From contig JASLNT010000052.1 in assembly GCA_030745875.1 (NCBI GenBank), forward strand, positions 1 through 64,000: DNA of 64,000 nucleotides, given 5' to 3'. A program made the position numbers and the translations under genes. Below, piece by piece: positions 40,371 to 49,103 of the stretch. Each line of letters opens with the position of its first letter. Positions within the stretch are counted from its first letter, which is position 1. Source of the DNA: Phycisphaerae bacterium. Its GTDB lineage: Bacteria; Planctomycetota; Phycisphaerae; SM23-33. The notes below the pieces were generated by a model. The model did not search any database and was not told the origin of the DNA. It saw nothing but the letters and a program-made list of their open reading frames with translations.

Positions 40371-42692
40371 TCAACGCGAGGCGGTTCGACGGTGCGTAAG
40401 CAGCCACTTGTACATGTCGGGGTTGGCGTACGTTTTCGTCCATGAGTTGTGGCGAACTCCGGGGTACACCGTCAGTTTAATCTTCGTTCCACCGGCCTTT
40501 TTGACCGCGTCGACCATGGCTTGAGTTCTGGCAAGCGGTACGACGTTGTCTTTGTCTCCGTGGAACGCCCAGATGGGCAGGTTGATGAGTTTCTTGGCGG
40601 TCCTCGGGTCGCCTCCGCCGCAGATGGGCGCCGCGGCGGCGAATCGCTCCGGCTGGCGCGAGGCCCAGGCCCACGTACCGAATCCGCCCATGCTCAGGCC
40701 CGTAAGGTAGACCCGTTGCGGATCGGCTTTGGTGGTGGCGAGAATGTGGTCCAGCAGCTTGCTGAGTTTCTCGATCTTCCAGAATTCCGTCTTCGGGCAC
40801 TGGGGAGATACAATTATGAATCCGGTGGTGTTCTTCCTGCTGACGATTTTCGGGGGTCCGTGGAATTTCACGCGATTCAAATTGTCGCCCCGTTCGCCCA
40901 TACCGTGGAGGAAGATCAGCAATGGGTGCTTGTCGGCTTTGTTGTAAGTTTCCGGCAGGCTGAACAGGTATCGGACCGTCGCCTTCTTACCGTCGCCCAG
41001 CGTAACCTCCTTAGACGCCTCAACCTGGGCTCCCGGTTTCGCAGTCTGGGCCTTGGGAGTTGTCACAGCCTTGCCGCTCAGCGGAGTCAATCGCACCGTT
41101 CGAAAATGAACCTCACCGCCTTCAGACTGCAAGCCTATCTTCCCTGCCACCACGTCGCACCCGGTCGCCTCGTTAACCTTCTGACCGTTGAGGATGACCG
41201 TAATGTCGCCGCCATTGAAGGTAATCTCGTACTTGTTCCACTGGCCGGGTTTCTTCTCGGCGGCCTTCATCTTCGACACGCCCGAGAGCTTTCCAACGAA
41301 CTTGTTCTCGGCGGATATCACGCGGGCGGAACCCTTCACATTAAACCCATGAAAACCGTAGACGTCTCCGGCGCTGCCGGACTTAAGCTGGGCCTCGACG
41401 CACTTGGGCAAAGCCTGCGGCTTGCCGGTAATCCGCATCAGAACTCCGCTGTTGGTCGCGGGTTTCCCGGGCGGCCAGCGCCATTCTACGATCAGCTTGA
41501 AGCTGACGTACTCCTTCTTGGTGGCGAGGTATCCCATGGGCTTGCCCTTGCAAACCAGCAACCCGTCGCGAACGGACCACACATCAGACATCTTCAGCTT
41601 GGGATCAACAAGATAGTGCTCCCAACCGTCGAGGCTTTTTCCGTCGAACAGATCGACGGCGCCTGCAGGCTTGCCTGGGGTGGGAACCGAACAGACCCAC
41701 ATTCCCGGTTGCGGGTGGCCGCCGTTAAGGGATCCGCCTGCGAGGTAGAGCTTGTCGCCGATTACTCCGGCAGCCGGGGCGGACAGGTTCCTGGGCAACC
41801 GCCCCACGTGCTTCCATCCTCCGTCGGGGGTTGACACGGTGATGTTGTTATCGATCCATCTTCTCTTACCGACCTGCGCCATCCCGCCCATGAAGTAGAT
41901 TCGCTTTTGATGCACAAAGGTGGCGCCCTCGGCGTGGGTGTGTCCGGTGGGCAACTGGGCGCCTTTGCTCCAGGAGTCGGTTTTGGAGTCATATATGTCG
42001 ACCAGGGGAAGATCCGCTTGCCCCTTGTCATGATGATACATACCGCCTATCACGTAGATTTTGCCCTCGAATGTCACGGTTCCGAAGTGGCAGCGGCCTT
42101 TTGACATGGGCTTGGCGTCGGTCCATTCGGCATCGGATTTCTCCAGATCCAGAACCCAGTGTTTCGGGCTGCATGTGTTGCGATCCTTCGTGAGCCCGCC
42201 GATGTAGTGGAGTTTGCGACCAACGATCGCAAGTCCTCCGCTTCCGCGCGATTCAGGGAGCGATGGACCGGGGGCGTAGGTGTTCTTGTCGACATCGTAT
42301 TTCCACACTTCCGTAATCGTGTACCCCTTGTAACCATCCTTGAATCCCCCGGCGAACCAAATCGACCTTCCCTCGATAACCATATTCATGTGCGTTACAG
42401 CGCTGGGCAGATCTTTGAGCTTTGTCCAACCGCCGGTCTTCGGATCAAATACGTCAGCCCGCTTGCACGCCTTGGTCGGCATTTCATAACCGCCGAAGAC
42501 GTAGAGTTTCTTGTCGAGCACAGCAGTCCCGGCCTCCCATCGAGGTACGGACATGTTCGGGAGTTTCTTCCACGAAACTCCTGGGGGCGTTTCGGCTGAA
42601 GCGTTCGGCGAACCTGTCATCGCGACCGCGATCATCACCGCCAGAATCCCGAACATGGACAAGTTGCATTTCGAAACCATAGTCGCCTTCAT
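40371..42692 (-). CDS. Secreted Kelch-propeller + DUF1080 + alpha/beta-hydrolase fusion
   Basis: 773 residues in three domains after a signal peptide (MKATMV...MTGSPNASAE). Kelch propeller about 30-335 (repeats such as YVFGGYEMPT, IWFAGGFKDG, LHYIGGLTKD, IYVIGGMYHH, IYFMGGMAQV, LYLAGGSLNG); DUF1080/3-keto-disaccharide hydrolase-type beta-sandwich about 340-560 (DLFDGKSLDGWEHY, NSGVLMRITG); esterase of the PHB-depolymerase kind about 575-770 with HGMGERGDN, nucleophile GLSMGGFG (about 665), Asp in HGDKDNVVP and His in GVRHNSW. ATG 42692 has AAGGAG 7 nt upstream; the frame opens with a TTG 18 bases earlier. Likely acts outside the cell on carbohydrate esters (inference). It is 25 bp after an efflux permease gene but is probably unrelated. 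Confidence 0.88.
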   Translation of the reverse strand: MKATMVSKCNLSMFGILAVMIAVAMTGSPNASAETPPGVSWKKLPNMSVPRWEAGTAVLDKKLYVFGGYEMPTKACKRADVFDPKTGGWTKLKDLPSAVTHMNMVIEGRSIWFAGGFKDGYKGYTITEVWKYDVDKNTYAPGPSLPESRGSGGLAIVGRKLHYIGGLTKDRNTCSPKHWVLDLEKSDAEWTDAKPMSKGRCHFGTVTFEGKIYVIGGMYHHDKGQADLPLVDIYDSKTDSWSKGAQLPTGHTHAEGATFVHQKRIYFMGGMAQVGKRRWIDNNITVSTPDGGWKHVGRLPRNLSAPAAGVIGDKLYLAGGSLNGGHPQPGMWVCSVPTPGKPAGAVDLFDGKSLDGWEHYLVDPKLKMSDVWSVRDGLLVCKGKPMGYLATKKEYVSFKLIVEWRWPPGKPATNSGVLMRITGKPQALPKCVEAQLKSGSAGDVYGFHGFNVKGSARVISAENKFVGKLSGVSKMKAAEKKPGQWNKYEITFNGGDITVILNGQKVNEATGCDVVAGKIGLQSEGGEVHFRTVRLTPLSGKAVTTPKAQTAKPGAQVEASKEVTLGDGKKATVRYLFSLPETYNKADKHPLLIFLHGMGERGDNLNRVKFHGPPKIVSRKNTTGFIIVSPQCPKTEFWKIEKLSKLLDHILATTKADPQRVYLTGLSMGGFGTWAWASRQPERFAAAAPICGGGDPRTAKKLINLPIWAFHGDKDNVVPLARTQAMVDAVKKAGGTKIKLTVYPGVRHNSWTKTYANPDMYKWLLTHRRTASR

Positions 42693-42717
42693 TATCCAAC
42701 TCCTTATCAATGGGATT

Positions 42718-44007
42718 CTACTCGTGCCTCAACGCCTCGATGGGGTCCAGCATCGCCGCCCTGATCGCCGGGTATATCCCGAACAATATTCCCACGCCCA
42801 TGGAGATGCCCAGCGAAAGCACGATGCTGTACATCGGTACGATGGTGGGCATACCGGCCAGATACTCGACCAGCCAGGGGAAGAACAGGCCAACTGCGAT
42901 GCCCATAAGTCCGCCGACGGTCGACAGGACGGTGGTCTCAATCAGGAACTGCCCCACAATCTGCGAACGTCTGGCTCCAATCGCTCGCCTGATGCCGATC
43001 TCACGCGTTCTCTCGGTAACCGAGGCGAGCATGATGTTCATAATTCCGATCCCGCCGACAAGCAGACTGATGCCCGCAATCGAGCCCAGGACGATGTTGA
43101 ACGTTCGCTTGGTGCTCTCGGCCTGTTCGAGCAGCGCCAGGGGGACATGCACCGTGTAGTCATTCTGCTCGTGGCAGCGTTTCAGCATCGCCCGGATCGC
43201 GTCGGCAGTGCTCTTGACCTGGCTTTGCTCTCTTACCTCGACGAGGATCTTGTGCAGTTCCACGCGGGTGAAGCTGCGAGTTCCCGCCGTGCGACGATAC
43301 TCAATGTCCTCGTAGCGATCTATGAAGGTCGAGATCGGAATGTAGGCGTCGGCCCGCATATCCGGAACGTGCTCCCCGCCGTGTTCACTGCGAACAATTC
43401 CAACCACCTCGTAGATCATCCCGTCAGTCGAAGTTGACGTACCGCCAAAGCTCACGGGCTGGCCCAGAGTCCGGCGGCCGGAAAGAACTGTTCTCGCCCC
43501 GTGTTCGGTCAGCACGCAAACATCCGCGCGCTCCTCCATATCATGTTCCAGCAGCGTTCTGCCAGCCAGCTTCTCGCGCTTGACCAGATCGAACCAATCG
43601 GCTGAGACACCCACGATACGCATTTCTGTTTGCTCGGCCATTCGCCCATACGCAGCTTTCTTGCGGATAATTTTGACCGGAACGGTCCGCTTAACCGCGG
43701 GCATTGTCTCGCGAATGCGAATTTCATCGGCGTACGTCAAACCATAGGACAGAACGTAACTACCGCCCGCACTGGACGAACCGTCCTCGTTGGTGGGCTT
43801 GATAGAACTGATGATTATGTTGTTGCTGCCCAGCTTGCGAATGTCGTCGAGGGCCTTCTGGCTGGCGCCCTCTCCCACAGCGAGCATGGCGATCACGCTT
43901 CCAACGCCGAAGACCAGGCCCAGGACCGTCAACATGGACCGCATCTTGTGCAACAGGAGGTTCTTAACGCCCAGGCGGATATTGCGGACTAAGCGAATTC
44001 TGCGCAT
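42718..44007 (-). CDS. MacB-family ABC transporter permease
   Basis: 429 residues with the MacB/FtsX layout: N-terminal helix (MLTVLGLVFGVGSVIAML), a large periplasmic domain (about 45-300), then three helices, with GGIGIMNIMLASVTERTREIGIRRAIGA as the cytoplasmic coupling helix (shown in two overlapping family signatures: GIMNIMLASV and TREIGIRRAIGA). The start at 44007 overlaps the ATPase stop by one base. It works with the ATPase, adaptor and TolC-like genes upstream as a tripartite mechanotransmission pump or lipoprotein/peptide exporter. Substrate unknown. Confidence 0.92.
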   Translation of the reverse strand: MRRIRLVRNIRLGVKNLLLHKMRSMLTVLGLVFGVGSVIAMLAVGEGASQKALDDIRKLGSNNIIISSIKPTNEDGSSSAGGSYVLSYGLTYADEIRIRETMPAVKRTVPVKIIRKKAAYGRMAEQTEMRIVGVSADWFDLVKREKLAGRTLLEHDMEERADVCVLTEHGARTVLSGRRTLGQPVSFGGTSTSTDGMIYEVVGIVRSEHGGEHVPDMRADAYIPISTFIDRYEDIEYRRTAGTRSFTRVELHKILVEVREQSQVKSTADAIRAMLKRCHEQNDYTVHVPLALLEQAESTKRTFNIVLGSIAGISLLVGGIGIMNIMLASVTERTREIGIRRAIGARRSQIVGQFLIETTVLSTVGGLMGIAVGLFFPWLVEYLAGMPTIVPMYSIVLSLGISMGVGILFGIYPAIRAAMLDPIEALRHE

Positions 44008-44792
44008 CAGCGTGAGCCCTCCGCAGAATTCGGAAGCGGCGGGGGAGAAGTGATTTCCGGTTCGTCAACGCCTTCGATTCGATCGATCTTCCCGTCAAGC
44101 ATATGCATGCGACAGGCCGCGTAGGCGGCGATGTTTTGCTCGTGAGTGACCATCACGATGGTCTTGCCCTGGCGGTTCAGGTCGGCTAGAAGCTCCATGA
44201 TCGCCACGCCGGTTGACGAATCGAGATTGCCCGTCGGTTCGTCGGCCAGCAGCACCGCCGGATCGTTTGCCAACGATCTGGCCACCGCCACTCGCTGCTG
44301 CTGCCCTCCGGAAAGCTCCATCGGGCGGTGCGCCAGTCGATCGGCCAGTCCGACCATGTCGGCCAGTTCCTCGGCGCGCCTGGCTGATCTTTCGGCTTCG
44401 TAGCCCAGATAGTACAGGGGCAGTTCGATGTTCTCCTGCACGGTCAACTGCGGAATCAGGTTGAAACTCTGGAAGATGAATCCAAGGCGACGCAGTCGAA
44501 GTTCGCTTCGCTCGTCGTCATCGAGATCCGACGCATCGTATCCGTCCAGCACAAATCGCCCGGATGTGGGGTGGTCCAGGCAGCCCAGGATATTGAGCAT
44601 GGTGCTCTTGCCCGATCCGCTGGGTCCCATAATCGCCCAGAAATCGCCCTGGGCGAACGATACGGTGACCCCATCCAGCGCACGGACCTCCTGGTTGCCC
44701 ATGTAGTAGTACTTCTTAACGTTGTCGAGCAGAATCAACGACGATCCGGGCGCGTCGGTTTGCGGCGAGGTTGTGGATTTCGCGGTGGTCAT
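44007..44792 (-). CDS. MacB/LolD-type ABC transporter ATPase
   Basis: 261 residues. Walker A GPSGSGKSTMLNILG, Q-loop FIFQSFNLIPQLT, signature LSGGQQQRVAVARSL, Walker B AVLLADEPTGNLD and H-loop TVM-type VMVTHEQ are all intact. It overlaps the membrane-fusion gene by 4 bp (ATGA) and the permease by one base, so the three are translationally coupled. The N-terminal 20 and C-terminal 25 residues (EITSPPPLPNSAEGSR end) are outside the fold. Confidence 0.95.
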   Translation of the reverse strand: MTTAKSTTSPQTDAPGSSLILLDNVKKYYYMGNQEVRALDGVTVSFAQGDFWAIMGPSGSGKSTMLNILGCLDHPTSGRFVLDGYDASDLDDDERSELRLRRLGFIFQSFNLIPQLTVQENIELPLYYLGYEAERSARRAEELADMVGLADRLAHRPMELSGGQQQRVAVARSLANDPAVLLADEPTGNLDSSTGVAIMELLADLNRQGKTIVMVTHEQNIAAYAACRMHMLDGKIDRIEGVDEPEITSPPPLPNSAEGSR

Positions 44793-46552
44793 CGTCTCCG
44801 CCGACCCCCGCCCGAGCCCCTGGACGAACCGGAGGTTGAAGTCCGCGTTCTGCCTCCGCCCGCCGGTCTGGTCGCGGGCCTGGTCGCGGGGCGACGGGGC
44901 CTCCTGGTTTTCGTATCATTGCTCGATGACTCAGCCGCAGTTTCGTCAAACGGCGGAGCCAGGAGCACATACTCGCCGGCTTCAAGCCCGCTCTTGATAT
45001 GTACGAAGCGGTTGTTGTCCATGCCCATATCGACTACGCGAGGCTTCGGGCCGCCGCGCGTCTTAACGTAAACCGTGGGCTTGCCTCCGACCAGTTGAAC
45101 CGACTGAATCGGAACGGACACGACGTTGTCGTACTGGGCGACGATTATCTCGACTTTGCAGTTGTAGCCCGGTCTGAGATCCGGAGAGACCTCGTCAAGA
45201 TGAACTTCGGCGTTGAAGACTTTGATGGCTTGAATCCATTCGTGGTAGGGCAGCGGATCTATCTCGGCCAGCGTTGCCGGGAAGTCCCTGTTCTTTGCCC
45301 CGGCGATGGTCACGTTTGCCGGAAGTCTCAGTAGGCTGGCGTCTCTGGGATCAGTCAGCATAGGTTCGCAGGCCTGGGGGATCTTGACGACAGCCATCAT
45401 TCTGTGATCCGCGTTGGGCATGTGGAACAACTCCTGCCGTTCCCGAACGCTGGCGCCCTTTTTCAACTCTTCGGACCTTTCGCGATGTCGATGCGAGGTG
45501 GTTGTCGCATAGACCACCTGGCCGTCGACAGGTGCGTAAACTTTGCACTCCTTGATTTGATCGGCGTACTTTTGCTGGAGGGCCAGGTGTCGCTTGTGCT
45601 CTGAGGCAGTGGCTGTGACATCGGCTTCGGCCTGCCGGATGCTGGCGGCGGCTTTACGTTCGACGGGTTTGAGCGCGCGCTGGGCCTTGAGCAGAGCATT
45701 GCGCAGTTCGGCGGACTTGCTGACGTAGGTGTACTTCTTCAGCACGAGCAGTTTGCTCTTGGCCGTGCTGACACTAATCTCCGCTTGTTTCAGGGCCAGT
45801 TTGTCGGCTTTCAGTTCCGTTCCCGTCAGGTAGCCGGCCTCTGCGAGTGTTTCCGACGCCTTCACGCGGTCCTCGGCCCGAGTGCGTTGCTCTACGGCAA
45901 TGCTGATGGCGGCCTCGGCTTCCTGGAACAACTGCGCGTACTCGCCTTCATCGTCGGCCGTCGGGTCCTGGTTCGGCTTCGAGTAATCCTTCAGGTCTTT
46001 GCCCAGATATTTCTTGAGGGCCAGTTCGGCAAGCATTATCTGGAGTTTCGCATCATCAATCTCTGTCTGGGCGGCGTTCTTGGCCACCACGAGGTTCTCA
46101 GTTTCGCTGACGAGCAGGGCTTCGGATCTTATCACGACGATGTCCTGGGCCTCCTTCTTCTGCACGAAGCTGGTCGGGTCCATCTCCAGCAACAAGTCGC
46201 CGGCTTTTACCTGCGAGCCCTCGTCGATCAGCCAGATCACCGTAGAGGAGCCCTCGAGCTTGCTGTTTATGATGACCTTGTTGCGATGGTGGATCGTGCC
46301 CGATCGCCTCAGGCTGATCGTTAGCGGACCGCGCTTAACTGCGTGCCACTTGCTGTCGTCCAGTCCGGCGGTTTCGGTCCAGAGGCCCCGCATCCACCCG
46401 CCCCTGTCTTTCGGAGCCAGAACGCCCCAGGCGCATGCTCCGATCAACAGCACGCATATTGAGGCGATGGTTATGTTCCGCCCCTTCTTGCTCTTCTGCT
46501 GTCGAAGGGGCGCGCCAGGCGCGCCGTCCACTTTATTCGGGTCGATATTCAC
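44789..46552 (-). CDS. Periplasmic adaptor (membrane fusion protein, HlyD/MacA type) with basic tail
   Basis: 587 residues: N-terminal helix (NITIASICVLLIGACAWGVL), lipoyl half-motifs (VIWLIDEGSQVKAGDLLLEMD), a long alpha-helical hairpin, second lipoyl half (VYAPVDGQVVYA), and beta-barrel domains (PGYNCKVEIIV, SVPIQSVQLVGGKPTVYV). The frame is open to 46615, but GTG 46552 with AAAGGA 8 nt upstream gives the normal start and overlaps the TolC-like gene by 20 bases. Unusually the protein ends in about 40 residues rich in Arg, Thr, Gly and Ser (RRPATRPATRPAGGG, then RRRR). It links the MacB-like pump to the outer-membrane channel. Confidence 0.92.
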   Translation of the reverse strand: MNIDPNKVDGAPGAPLRQQKSKKGRNITIASICVLLIGACAWGVLAPKDRGGWMRGLWTETAGLDDSKWHAVKRGPLTISLRRSGTIHHRNKVIINSKLEGSSTVIWLIDEGSQVKAGDLLLEMDPTSFVQKKEAQDIVVIRSEALLVSETENLVVAKNAAQTEIDDAKLQIMLAELALKKYLGKDLKDYSKPNQDPTADDEGEYAQLFQEAEAAISIAVEQRTRAEDRVKASETLAEAGYLTGTELKADKLALKQAEISVSTAKSKLLVLKKYTYVSKSAELRNALLKAQRALKPVERKAAASIRQAEADVTATASEHKRHLALQQKYADQIKECKVYAPVDGQVVYATTTSHRHRERSEELKKGASVRERQELFHMPNADHRMMAVVKIPQACEPMLTDPRDASLLRLPANVTIAGAKNRDFPATLAEIDPLPYHEWIQAIKVFNAEVHLDEVSPDLRPGYNCKVEIIVAQYDNVVSVPIQSVQLVGGKPTVYVKTRGGPKPRVVDMGMDNNRFVHIKSGLEAGEYVLLAPPFDETAAESSSNDTKTRRPRRPATRPATRPAGGGRTRTSTSGSSRGSGGGRRRR

Positions 46553-48371
46553 GCCACAGTCCTTTCTCGTCAATCTCCAGTACGCCCATGTCGCGTTGGA
46601 GTTGCAGTTCGGCAATTCGGTAGCTCACCAACGCCGCCGTCATCGCATCCTGCGCCTGCACCAAAGACTCCTGGGCCTTGAGCACTTCCTGCATTTCGAC
46701 TCGCTCGAGCTTGAACAGCAGTTTGGTGCCCGTCACGCGACTCAAGGCCAACTTGACCGCACTCGACTGGATTGCGAACGATTTGCGCGTCTGGGCGAGC
46801 GTCCGCAACGCGCTTCGGATCGCCAGCTTGATGTTGTCCTCGAGCTCCTGCACGGAGCGGGCGGCCTGCTCGAGCGTGATGTACGACGCACGGTATGCGT
46901 TGCGTTCGGCCGTTCGCTCCCACGGAAGGTCCGACGTCACGGTCGCCGAATACACGCCCTTTTCCGGACGCAGATGCGCGTTGGGCAACCCCGCCTGGCC
47001 GGAACCGCGGCTGGTGCCCATCGCGCCGGCGCCTGTCAGCGTGAGATCGGCTTTCAATCCGTCAGCCGACACCACTACGCCTCTCTGGGCGTCAACGACG
47101 CGCCCCTGAGCCGTTCGCAGGTCCAGGCGTTTGTCCAATCCCAGCTCGACGGCCTTGCCGACGGGCAGTTCCAGCTTGCCCGGTTTGGGCGACGCCCCGT
47201 TCTTATCGACGTTCTTGTCATCCATCACCGCCTTGGCCTGATCGACCAGGGAAATCAACTCCTGGCGATCCAATACGATCCGTGCGTCGGTGGGCAGACC
47301 GAGCGTTATCTTGAGCGCGTCGAGCCGCCCCTGGTGGGTGTCGCTGGCGCGGATGATGCGATCGCGGGCGCGGAGTACCTCCTGCTGGGTCTCTTCGAGC
47401 TCCGTTTTCAGCAGGCGGTCAGCCTCCCAGCGAGCCTTGGCCCGTTCGGCGGCCATGACGAGGCGATCGTGGCTTTCGGTGGCGTTCTTGACCTGGTCGG
47501 CCTGCTGGAGCACGCCGAGATAATCGGTGGCGACCTGAACCGCGAGCTTGCGCTTATGACGCTCGAGCGTGTATAGCGAATAGATAACTTCCCGCTGTGC
47601 TTGCGTGAGCGACTCGGTGACAATGTGTTTGCCCGCCCCGCGGAGCAACGGTACGGAGATTGACGCATCAGCGAAAACGCCCAGCGATGAACCGTATCCG
47701 CGAGTCAGCAGGTTGGCCAGGTCCACGCCCAATCTACCGGTAAGCGCCGCTCCGCTGCGGAATCGCCTGGACCACGACGCCGAAGAAGACACCACCGCTT
47801 CGCCGACAGGTCTGGCGCCGCTTTCGTCATGCGATATGTCTCCGCTGAGCAAACCGACGTACGTGTTGCGGAATTCCTGGCTTTCCAGATCCAGGTCAAG
47901 GGCGGTTATGAAGACCGCTTCCTTGGCGTCCTGGTATTCACGGTTGTTTCGCGCTGCGATCTGCAGGGCCTGGAGCAGTGTAATCCGGACCTCAGGTCCG
48001 ATCACGGGAACAGGCCCGCCGGGCTTCGAGCCCTTCTCAGAAGTCTTGGCGCCCTTCTTCGGCCAGTGCGGAACGGGCTTGAGTTTGTCAGTGCCCAGCG
48101 AAGCCGGACCGGCAACGTGCAGCCCCTGAGCTTTCAGCAGGCGCCGGCGTAGTGCGTCAGCGGGCGTTTCGATGCTGAACGCCTCCTTGCGACCGATGGC
48201 TGCGACCTGGTTGTTCTTGATGATACCGTCGGCAACGTCGTCAGCCTCAAGGAAATAAGCCAATGGCGATCTGCATCCGGCCGCACTCAGGCACACGAGT
48301 ACGACCGCAACCGTCGCCAAAGCCCTGCCCGCAGCGTTGGGCGATTTAGCCTGTCTATCGTCCATACTCAT
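46533..48371 (-). CDS. TolC-family outer-membrane efflux lipoprotein
   Basis: 612 residues. Signal sequence with lipobox LSAAGC (about Cys 35 counted from ATG 48371), so probably lipid-anchored. Two outer-efflux-protein repeats rich in long amphipathic helices (VFITALDLDLESQEFRN, AEERAKARWEADRLL region, and AQDAMTAALVSYRIAELQLQRDMG at the end). First gene of a four-gene leftward efflux operon. The frame opens with TTG 48404; ATG 48371 or 48365 are better starts, both with weak ribosome-binding sites. The soluble stretch after the signal is longer than in E. coli TolC. Interpretation as the channel partner of the adaptor is secure from order and overlap. Confidence 0.9.
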   Translation of the reverse strand: MSMDDRQAKSPNAAGRALATVAVVLVCLSAAGCRSPLAYFLEADDVADGIIKNNQVAAIGRKEAFSIETPADALRRRLLKAQGLHVAGPASLGTDKLKPVPHWPKKGAKTSEKGSKPGGPVPVIGPEVRITLLQALQIAARNNREYQDAKEAVFITALDLDLESQEFRNTYVGLLSGDISHDESGARPVGEAVVSSSASWSRRFRSGAALTGRLGVDLANLLTRGYGSSLGVFADASISVPLLRGAGKHIVTESLTQAQREVIYSLYTLERHKRKLAVQVATDYLGVLQQADQVKNATESHDRLVMAAERAKARWEADRLLKTELEETQQEVLRARDRIIRASDTHQGRLDALKITLGLPTDARIVLDRQELISLVDQAKAVMDDKNVDKNGASPKPGKLELPVGKAVELGLDKRLDLRTAQGRVVDAQRGVVVSADGLKADLTLTGAGAMGTSRGSGQAGLPNAHLRPEKGVYSATVTSDLPWERTAERNAYRASYITLEQAARSVQELEDNIKLAIRSALRTLAQTRKSFAIQSSAVKLALSRVTGTKLLFKLERVEMQEVLKAQESLVQAQDAMTAALVSYRIAELQLQRDMGVLEIDEKGLWREYRPE

Positions 48372-48448
48372 CTCTGTATTCAACGTTGAATTTCTTTCCC
48401 TCAACGGACCCCGTTAATGCCGGAATGGAGACACGACAATACGTCGTA

Positions 48449-48477
48449 ATCCTATTACTCCGCATCCTGATCGTCAA
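48449..48477 (-). promoter_or_regulatory. Candidate sigma-70 promoter of the efflux operon
   Basis: Minus strand: TTGACG (48477-48472), 17-base spacer, TAGGAT (48454-48449). Transcription would start near 48442, about 70 nt before ATG 48371. Strong hexamer match and ideal spacing. Confidence 0.5.
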
Positions 48478-49103
48478 GGGCAAAGCGAGATTCTAAGACC
48501 CGTAACGAATCGGCCGCCGACCGCCCTGTCAGTGACAACGGACGCGAGAATCAGGACCGCCCTGAATGACCCCCGCTCGGCTGTCGATTGCGTCGCCTGC
48601 AGCCCTATTCTCAGCTCGCTTGCGCGTCTTATTATCTGCTTCCAGGCACGCTGAGGGCGTATCTGCGTCGTACGAACCGCCGCCCTTTAGCACCATCGCA
48701 AATGACATTGCCGGACGATCATCACATTTGGTTCACACTTTCTCCCGCCGATACCGTCAGTCGTCCAGTCGTTCGCGACGAACATATCGCGGCCGGAACG
48801 CATTGTAACATCTTATGCACAAGCCACTTTCAACGCGCCACAGCTCCCGCAGCGCGGCGTCTCGGACGATTGCAGAAGCAGCGCATCGCGGACAACTGTG
48901 TACCTTGGCGACATACCGTCCAACGGCCTTTGCCGATCCGTTATGTCGCCATAACACACTATTCCCACTGTACTTGTCACCACAATAACCGTTGACACGC
49001 CCGCAAAAGAACCCGCCCGCGGCCCGATGGTGTGTCACAGGTGTGAACCTCCGACTCCGTCGCCCATAACGCCTTACCCCACAAACTCTTACGCCCCAGC
49101 CCC
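48478..49103. other. Gap between efflux operon and sulfatase gene
   Basis: About 630 bases without a confident gene. A minus-strand frame ending at 48757 contains two CxxC pairs 22 residues apart in a plausible zinc-ribbon setting, but it has no ribosome-binding site and competes with another open frame; I leave it uncalled (see rejected list). No tRNA-like or terminator-like structure was seen. Confidence 0.5.

Noticed and set aside
42693..42710. TTG start of the Kelch-esterase fusion
   Set aside because: ATG 42692 has AAGGAG at the right distance and puts the signal peptide at the N-terminus.
45999..47576. 525-codon plus-strand frame opposite the efflux adaptor and TolC-like genes
   Set aside because: Shadow frame crossing two well-supported genes on the other strand.
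48757..49038. Minus-strand frame with CPRC and CIRC, possible small zinc-ribbon protein
   Set aside because: The two CxxC pairs are attractive, but the GTG start has no ribosome-binding site, and an overlapping frame also gives a CxxC by chance. Needs homologues to be believed.
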